Below are positions 59,170 to 64,000 of a DNA stretch of 64,000 nucleotides, one piece after another. Numbering within the stretch: position 1 is the stretch's first letter; each line of letters begins with the position of its first letter. The notes below the pieces were generated by a model. The model was given only the letters and a program-made list of their open reading frames with translations, had not been told where the DNA came from and searched no databases. The stretch lies in the NCBI GenBank assembly GCA_905234245.1, contig CAJOGN010000001.1, positions 186,001-250,000 on the forward strand. Reading direction: 5' to 3'. Position numbers and translations under genes: made by a program. Origin of the DNA: an uncultured Lachnospiraceae bacterium (GTDB taxonomy: Bacteria; Bacillota; Clostridia; Lachnospirales; Lachnospiraceae).

Positions 59170-61050
59170 ATGGCTACAAGCGTAAAAGTAGGAGATAAGG
59201 TAACTTGTAACGCTCAAACCGACGTTACTGGTGTACACCTAGCAAATATAGTTCGTGATAACGCCTCTTGGGTTATACAAGTAGGATGGCGTGGTAATCC
59301 GAACAACATTGTTATTAGTTTAAATAATAAGCAAGCAACTGCTGTTGTAGATATATCTACTCTTACAAATTTAACTACACCAGAACCACTACCTGAAGAT
59401 ACTGCTACGGAAGCAGAATTAACTCCACCAGCAACTGTTGATGAGAATGCATATACATCTGAAGGTATTGAAGATGCTATGGCAGCTCTACTAGATGCTG
59501 CTAATGGTGATGATATTCTAAAATATAGTATGAAACTGTTTGGGATTCCTCATCAGTTTACACACTATTGTGATTATAGAGCTTATTCAGCACTACCTGC
59601 TAATAAGAGGTCTGACCCAAAACTAGTTGGTAGAAAGTTTATTGAAAACATTATGCTGGAAGCTCCTGTTATTACAATTATCCCAGGAAAACCTGTCTAT
59701 ATGCCTGCTTCTACTAAAAAATTCTCTGCATGGGCTATGGTACAAGCTGCAAATGGTAACGTAGCAGCTCTAGCTCAAAAACTAGATGAAGAGGAAATGA
59801 GACAGAAATTAAGATACTATGACTTTGAACAAGATTATTTCACCTATATGGAATATGTAAATATCATGTGTCAAGTAGGTGCAGCATTCCTAGATATTGG
59901 TGATTATGTCATTGATGGAACAGGAAAACCACTGAGAAAATATGACTGGAAAGATTATAGATGGAATAATGAAAGCTACAGACATGCTGGTGCAACCCTC
60001 GTTAAATCTGCAATAGGTGCTTTCGTCGATGCACTAATATCATTTGGTAAAAGTGTCGGAAGCGCGGTCGTGAATTTTATCACCGGTAATGAGACTGGAG
60101 GGACAGAAGACGATGGTTCTATCACAGCATTAAATGCTGGAGGAGAAGATAAAGATTTCATATCAACACTGGAAGATTTGCTTGCAAATGTGAACTATGT
60201 ACAGTTCTATATAGATTCATCTTCAGGGGTTGGAGAAAGTGCAAATAACCAAACTACTCAATCTAAACTTGCTGGTGTTTTTGATGCCGGCAATGAATTA
60301 TTGAAGGAAGTTGCATTCATTGCAAACTCTGGTGGTCTTGACTCTCAAGCATTACAAGACTCTCTTGTGAAACTCCCCGAAGCTCTGGCAGACCATCTAG
60401 CATCCTCTAAGCATGGTACCGCTGGCGGTATTCTACAAAGACTGTTGGAGAGCTCTAGTAGTGTTATTAAGGGTGAAAAGATGATTTTCCCTGAAATCTA
60501 CATGAGTAGTTCTTATCAAAAGAATTATAGTATAACTGTTGACTTGAGAGCTCCAGATGGAAACAAGCTCAGTTATTATCTAAATATTCTAGTTCCACTA
60601 TTTCATATTATGTGTTTAGCAATTCCGAAACAAGGTACTGCTAATACATATAGTGCACCATTCCTAGTAAGATGCTACTATCCAGGTGTTTTTTCTTGCA
60701 ATCTTGGTATTGTAGAAAGTATCCAGATTGATAGACCTGGTAATGATACCTGGACGATTGATAACTTACCAAATGAAATGAAAGTTACAATTAATATTAA
60801 AGACCTATATAGTGATATGGCTATGTCTCCAAGAGGAGATGTGGCATTATTCTTATCCAATTCAAGCTTAATCGAATACATTGCAACAAACTGTGGAGTA
60901 AACTTAGTAACTCCACAATTAAGAAAGAGAGTCGAATTAATCCTTACTGCTGTAAAACAAGCATTTAGCTTTGAAGAAAATCTGGATGTTGTTTCCAACA
61001 AGATTTGGTCTGGATTAGATAATCTAATCGATTCTATCGTACGTCTATAA
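59170..61050 (+). CDS. Tail/baseplate protein with N-terminal SH3-like module, 626 aa
   Basis: ATG 59170 (MATSVKVGDKVTCNAQTDVT) is used; the GTG at 59158 falls in the ribosome site. The first 68 residues match those of the 38596 protein almost position by position, including MATSVKVGDKVT, VIQVGWxGNPN and TAVVDISTLTNL, so the two share a duplicated SH3-like module. Residues about 70-430 are helical with Gly/Ser-rich linkers. The last 180 (YSITVDLRAPDGNKLSYYLN; FSCNLGIVESIQIDRPGNDT; KVTINIKDLYSDMAMSPRGD) resemble a beta-domain of tail/baseplate structural proteins. Predicted contact between baseplate and wall. Confidence 0.65.
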   Translation: MATSVKVGDKVTCNAQTDVTGVHLANIVRDNASWVIQVGWRGNPNNIVISLNNKQATAVVDISTLTNLTTPEPLPEDTATEAELTPPATVDENAYTSEGIEDAMAALLDAANGDDILKYSMKLFGIPHQFTHYCDYRAYSALPANKRSDPKLVGRKFIENIMLEAPVITIIPGKPVYMPASTKKFSAWAMVQAANGNVAALAQKLDEEEMRQKLRYYDFEQDYFTYMEYVNIMCQVGAAFLDIGDYVIDGTGKPLRKYDWKDYRWNNESYRHAGATLVKSAIGAFVDALISFGKSVGSAVVNFITGNETGGTEDDGSITALNAGGEDKDFISTLEDLLANVNYVQFYIDSSSGVGESANNQTTQSKLAGVFDAGNELLKEVAFIANSGGLDSQALQDSLVKLPEALADHLASSKHGTAGGILQRLLESSSSVIKGEKMIFPEIYMSSSYQKNYSITVDLRAPDGNKLSYYLNILVPLFHIMCLAIPKQGTANTYSAPFLVRCYYPGVFSCNLGIVESIQIDRPGNDTWTIDNLPNEMKVTINIKDLYSDMAMSPRGDVALFLSNSSLIEYIATNCGVNLVTPQLRKRVELILTAVKQAFSFEENLDVVSNKIWSGLDNLIDSIVRL

Positions 61051-61062
61051 AAAGGAAGTATT

Positions 61063-61680
61063 ATGAAGAAAATAGAAAATGATTATCTAGAGAAGTATGG
61101 GAGTATCCCTAAAGATGAAGATAAAAGATTCAAAGAATTATTGTATTCTCTGAATTTATCAAATAAAGCGAGATCTATGATTTTCCCAGAAATCAATAGA
61201 ATACTAAATATGAAATGGAAGAGATTAGACTTTGTCATATATCTCGTTCCAAAACCTACTCCAAGACCAAGACATAATGGATTTCAACATATTTTTTATG
61301 TCAGTGGTGCAAAAGATAATAAAGACATATTTAGAAAATTCTATATTAAAAATGATTTACCTATGATTACTACTCCATGTAAATTCACATGCATTTCTTA
61401 TCTCCCCATCCCAAATTCTATGAGCAATTTAGAAAAACTAATTGCAGAAATTGGATTAATACGCCCTATAGCGAAGCCTGACTGGGATAATATTGGAAAG
61501 ACATATTCTGATATGATACAAGGAACTCTTTTATTGGATGATTCTCTTATTATAGAGGGAGTCTCAAAGAAATACTATTCAACGAAACCTAGAGTTGAAA
61601 TTCATATAGAATACATGGAAGAATATGATTGTAAATTTAACGAAAAGAAAATAAGAAAGAAGGTTGAGGTAGATGAGTAA
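61063..61680 (+). CDS. RusA-like Holliday junction resolvase, 205 aa
   Basis: ATG 61063 follows AAAAGGAAGTATT, 13 nt after the tail gene. The core RPIAKPDWDNIGKTYSDMIQ-GTLLLDDSLIIEGVSKKYYS-TKPRVEIHIEYM matches the RusA pattern (KPDxDN-xK-xxDal-G-xxxDDsqI-xxxxxK-y-xxPrveI). It includes the Asp residues that bind metal. RusA resolves Holliday junctions during recombination or packaging. The N-terminal 55 residues extend beyond the usual 120-aa RusA core. Its placement between two structural genes is unusual and suggests a role in DNA maturation late in infection. Confidence 0.82.
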   Translation: MKKIENDYLEKYGSIPKDEDKRFKELLYSLNLSNKARSMIFPEINRILNMKWKRLDFVIYLVPKPTPRPRHNGFQHIFYVSGAKDNKDIFRKFYIKNDLPMITTPCKFTCISYLPIPNSMSNLEKLIAEIGLIRPIAKPDWDNIGKTYSDMIQGTLLLDDSLIIEGVSKKYYSTKPRVEIHIEYMEEYDCKFNEKKIRKKVEVDE

Positions 61681-62824
61681 GGTTCATCAACTATTTGGTT
61701 ATTTTGGTGATAAATATTACATGGTACCACATTGTAGCCATATTGTCATTCCTGAAAATATTGACTACACTGGAAAATCCATTCAGACTCAGCTAAGTGA
61801 TTCTTATCCCGAAGCTGAAATTGATATGTATCATTATCACACTGATCTAGTTACAACCTGTAATGTAAAGCGGGTTGCTAACATGAAAGAGATGATAATC
61901 TCTGAAGAAATTAAGAATATTGATGCTATCAATACAAACTATGTATTTGGTATTGAATATGAATTATTCAATAAAGATGGTAAGCTACTTCGTTCTGGTA
62001 CTTCTGAGACAGAAGCTCAATATTGCTCTGCACTCATTACAGATGATATCCTAGAAGGAAATGTAATGGAGTACAGAAAAGCCCTAGTTTTCGATGGGAG
62101 AATTGAGATTAATGTACCAGAAATTTCTCGTTATGGTATTCGGAATGCATGTGCTCAGCATCCATACATTATAAAAATTAAATCCATTTATGTAGCATCT
62201 GCATTAGGAGATGGAGCTATTATCACCGAGACTGGTTCTCAGGTAGATATTCCTGATGATTGTATTACGAATCATGATCATCATGCTTATAGCTCTAACT
62301 ATAGATGCCATATGCATGATACTCTCTGTAATAGAAACTTTGCATCTTGTTTCCTAACCAATGCAAAAGTTGGTACTACTATGATTGATGCTACCGTACT
62401 TCCTATGAAGCTAGAAGTTCCCGAGGAAGTTCAGAGAGTTACTCTATGCACTATTCCCTGTAATGGTACTGATTATACAATCAAGATTAATAAGAAACTG
62501 AATCTGATTGTATTAAATCTAGAGGTTCTTCTAGATAACTTCAACTATGTCTATGATATTGAAGATATCAAAGAACTCCTAAAACTGAATGGTTCTGATG
62601 ATGAGACTGATGGTAGCCAGGAATATAATCCAGATGATGCTATCCCAATTCATCCAGACCATCCAGATGCAAATAACACTAACACAGATAGTAGTACTGA
62701 TACCACAAATAATACAGATACAACCGGAGATAATACTGGTGGGAATAATAACAATAGTTCTACAACCAATACTACTACAGACACTACTACGGATAATACT
62801 GCCAATACAGATAATAATGGTTAA
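61673..62824 (+). CDS. Structural protein with Asn/Thr-rich C-terminus, 383 aa
   Basis: ATG 61673 overlaps the RusA-like gene by 8 nt, with GAAGGTTGAGGTAG in front, so translation is coupled. Residues 1-300 are a mixed alpha/beta body containing a His-rich loop (ITNHDHHAYSSNYRCHMHDT) and several Cys. The last 80 are a low-complexity Asn/Thr/Asp tail (TNTDSSTDTTNNTDTTGDNT). Tail-associated or decoration proteins often end this way. No family recognised. Confidence 0.6.
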   Translation: MSKVHQLFGYFGDKYYMVPHCSHIVIPENIDYTGKSIQTQLSDSYPEAEIDMYHYHTDLVTTCNVKRVANMKEMIISEEIKNIDAINTNYVFGIEYELFNKDGKLLRSGTSETEAQYCSALITDDILEGNVMEYRKALVFDGRIEINVPEISRYGIRNACAQHPYIIKIKSIYVASALGDGAIITETGSQVDIPDDCITNHDHHAYSSNYRCHMHDTLCNRNFASCFLTNAKVGTTMIDATVLPMKLEVPEEVQRVTLCTIPCNGTDYTIKINKKLNLIVLNLEVLLDNFNYVYDIEDIKELLKLNGSDDETDGSQEYNPDDAIPIHPDHPDANNTNTDSSTDTTNNTDTTGDNTGGNNNNSSTTNTTTDTTTDNTANTDNNG

Positions 62825-62830
62825 TTAATA

Positions 62831-62868
62831 AAAGAGAGTGATGGTATAATTCCATCACTCTCTTTATA
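62831..62868 (+). terminator. Intrinsic terminator
   Basis: AAAGAGAGTGATGG paired with CCATCACTCTCTTT. Confidence 0.85.
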
Positions 62869-62886
62869 AAACTTTATCTAAGAAAA

Positions 62887-62900
62887 AACACCTACTTAAA
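62887..62900 (+). promoter_or_regulatory. Late-type promoter AACA-CCTACT-TAAA
   Basis: Exact spacing match, 29 nt before the 62929 gene. Confidence 0.6.
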
Positions 62901-62928
62901 AAATCTTAAGCGAAAAGGGATGATGACT

Positions 62929-63198
62929 ATGGCCACATTAAATGACAATTATAATGAGTCTAAGAAATACTCGCCAACCATTATGAACGACATTAAGGCT
63001 ATACTAACAAAAAAGAAACTATCCTATGAAGAAAAATCAAATGGCTCTGAACTTATCATTTCTAATACAAAAAAGAAAAAAGAAGATATTTTGAAAATTT
63101 TAAAGAAAGAATTAGATATTCCTGATTCTGTAATTTCTATTTTAATTAAAATTGCTGAGGTAAATAATACAATTTACATTCGACAAAATACAAAATAA
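62929..63198 (+). CDS. Small Lys-rich protein, 89 aa
   Basis: ATG 62929 (MATLNDNYNESKKYSPTIMN) is best spaced from AAAAGGG; the ORF-track ATG 62920 is inside that site. Lys/Asn/Ile-rich helical protein (IKAILTKKKLSYEEKSNGSE; KKKEDILKILKKELDIPDSV). It is AT-rich and basic with no family recognised. Own late-type promoter and terminator. Confidence 0.55.
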   Translation: MATLNDNYNESKKYSPTIMNDIKAILTKKKLSYEEKSNGSELIISNTKKKKEDILKILKKELDIPDSVISILIKIAEVNNTIYIRQNTK

Positions 63199-63200
63199 AA

Positions 63201-63237
63201 ATAAGTCTAGTATGTATTCAACATACTAGACTTATTT
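63201..63237. terminator. Bidirectional terminator
   Basis: AATAAGTCTAGTATGT paired with ACATACTAGACTTATT between the convergent 62929 and 63257 genes. Confidence 0.85.
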
Positions 63238-63256
63238 ATTGTCGATATGAATAGAA

Positions 63257-63391
63257 TTAGGGAGCAATGATATAATCATACTCCGCCTGGCTGATTTTAC
63301 CATTCTCAAGCATCTGCTGAAGCTTCTCCAGAGTAACTCTTGGAGGATTATTGTGATACAGACGACGCAGGCTCTCAACTAACATAGACAT
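63257..63391 (-). CDS. XkdX-like small tail protein, 44 aa
   Basis: Too short for the ORF track. ATG at 63391 shares bases with the stop of the upstream gene (TAATG), with GGAGGAGGG just ahead. The product MSMLVESLRRLYHNNPPRVT-LEKLQQMLENGKISQAEYDY-IIAP has the L-x-x-M-L-x-x-GKIS-x-x-E-Y-x-x-I pattern of the XkdX family, about 40-50 aa proteins encoded beside tail-fibre genes of Bacillota phages. Their function is not established. Stop at 63257-63259. Confidence 0.72.
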   Translation of the reverse strand: MSMLVESLRRLYHNNPPRVTLEKLQQMLENGKISQAEYDYIIAP

Positions 63392-63690
63392 TATAGCAGG
63401 CCCTCCTCCATAAGATTTACGGTGTATTCATCAATAATATCGTTGTCGTGCTTAAAGCTGATAGCAGGAACAACGCTTTCACGTGTGGCAGTGACTAGAT
63501 TATACTCTTCACGTGTGAAGGTGCGCTCTTCATATTCCCACATAAGGGTTTCTTCCTCTTCCTCACTCTGAGCAGGAACAGTGATTTCCTTAAAGTTTCT
63601 ACGTTCATAAACAGTCGTAGGGCTGGAAGTCAGATCAAGAGCTTCGGGTTTATCATCATAACCACACTGGGCTACAGTCCATTGAGTCAT
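63391..63690 (-). CDS. Tail-fibre-region protein upstream of XkdX, 99 aa
   Basis: ATG 63690 follows AAAGGAATGAATAGCT. Acidic protein (SEEEEETLMWEYEERTFTRE) with a W-EYEER-x-FTREEYNLV core and a C-terminal YTVNLMEEGLL. Genes of this size directly before XkdX, often with a W-y--R--T--EY pattern, are found in tail-fibre regions of Bacillota phages as I recall. Translation of the XkdX-like gene is coupled to it through TAATG. Late-type promoter upstream. Product probably tail-fibre associated. Confidence 0.6.
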   Translation of the reverse strand: MTQWTVAQCGYDDKPEALDLTSSPTTVYERRNFKEITVPAQSEEEEETLMWEYEERTFTREEYNLVTATRESVVPAISFKHDNDIIDEYTVNLMEEGLL

Positions 63691-63750
63691 AGCTATTCAT
63701 TCCTTTCTATAATGAAGAGTCAATTATAGTTATAATTAATTGGACTCCCA

Positions 63751-63764
63751 ATTAAGTATTTGTT
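63751..63764 (-). promoter_or_regulatory. Late-type promoter AACA-AATACT-TAAT
   Basis: Exact class match on the minus strand, 60 nt before the 63690 start. Confidence 0.6.
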
Positions 63765-63786
63765 GGAAAAACAAAATAAAAAGAAA

Positions 63787-63823
63787 AATAAAGTAACCTA
63801 GAGTCAAGAGGTTACTTTATTTT
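63787..63823 (-). terminator. Intrinsic terminator
   Basis: AATAAAGTAACCT paired with AGGTTACTTTATT, ending the gene at 63841. Confidence 0.85.
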
Positions 63824-63840
63824 TATCTCTATATGGAATA

Positions 63841-64000
63841 TTAATCATCCTCTTCTTCGATTAAAGGGTCTTTAGACCTACGGATATATTCATTTCTTAC
63901 AATCTTTTTTAAATCCTTCAGTCTTACATGTGGTTTTAGTAATTTTGTATATAATCCCTTAGCATCAGACCAATATATGAAACCATAATAACTGAGCATA
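63841..64000 (-). CDS. C-terminus of a possible reverse transcriptase (5' end outside window)
   Basis: Not in the ORF track. The last 52 codons read LSYYGFIYWSDAKGLYTKLL-KPHVRLKDLKKIVRNEYIRR...EEEDD, stop at 63841-63843. The SYxGxxxxSDaxxL...xxxKxxVR pattern resembles the end of reverse transcriptases of the group II intron/diversity-generating retroelement type (S-Y-x-G-W-x-x-H-x-N/D-S-y). It is on the same strand as, and upstream of, the tail-fibre-type genes 63690 and 63391. Only the end is visible, so identification is tentative; the catalytic YxDD motif would lie outside the window. Confidence 0.45.
   Translation of the reverse strand, partial: MLSYYGFIYWSDAKGLYTKLLKPHVRLKDLKKIVRNEYIRRSKDPLIEEEDD

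Noticed and set aside
1-64000. CRISPR array, tRNA genes, insertion sequences
   Set aside because: No regularly spaced repeats, no T-loop GTTCGAATC-type strings in a cloverleaf context and no transposase-like frames were seen.

Overview
The window is a piece of a very large (jumbo) tailed-phage genome. The evidence is split multisubunit RNA polymerase genes, a 4,639-residue tape-measure-like protein, a run of baseplate and virion genes, dense coding on both strands, and many short AT-rich phage promoters followed by hairpin terminators. The closest kind of virus I can name from knowledge is the AR9/PBS1 and phiKZ type of giant phage, which carry their own split beta and beta-prime polymerase subunits. 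AGGAGG-type Shine-Dalgarno sites and the large set of peptidoglycan hydrolase domains suggest a Gram-positive (Bacillota) host. No tRNA, rRNA, CRISPR array or insertion sequence was seen.

Left part (1-16.5 kb): three fragments of multisubunit RNA polymerase lie on the minus strand: beta-prime C-terminal part at the left edge, beta C-terminal part at 2.0-2.7 kb, beta-prime N-terminal part at 14.4-16.0 kb. Each starts beside the same 53-nt intergenic element, which also fires in the other direction into a structured leader RNA and a tiny gene. Between them are small, probably early, plus-strand genes (several with membrane-type segments and GC-rich codons), a MazF-like domain fused to a predicted HTH, an SF2 helicase, and minus-strand genes of unknown role.

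Middle (16.5-38.5 kb): a minus-strand group with a gp25-like baseplate wedge protein and a zinc-ribbon protein. Then a plus-strand group with a zinc-finger nuclease, a DUF3841 protein, a PIN/FEN-like protein with degenerate active site and a baseplate-hub-like protein. Then a 12-kb minus-strand array of nine large proteins. Five of these share an architecture (acidic N-terminus, strongly amphipathic helix, charged tail) and look like internal or injected virion proteins.

Right part (38.5-64 kb): plus-strand tail genes. These are two proteins sharing an SH3-like N-terminal module, a baseplate-J/gp6-like protein, the giant tape-measure protein with six peptidoglycan-degrading modules at its C-terminal end, a RusA-like resolvase and a structural protein. 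At the edge are an XkdX-like small protein, its partner gene and the C-terminus of what may be a reverse transcriptase.

Two promoter classes can be read directly. One is TATATTATA/TATACTATA-like and precedes small, probably early genes. The other is AACA-N6-TAA, found upstream of structural genes and of all three polymerase fragments. The second matches the recalled AR9 rule (TTGT/UUGU read in the template strand), so the polymerase fragments here are most simply explained as late, virion-packaged RNA polymerase subunits. Promoter classes and timing are inference from sequence only.
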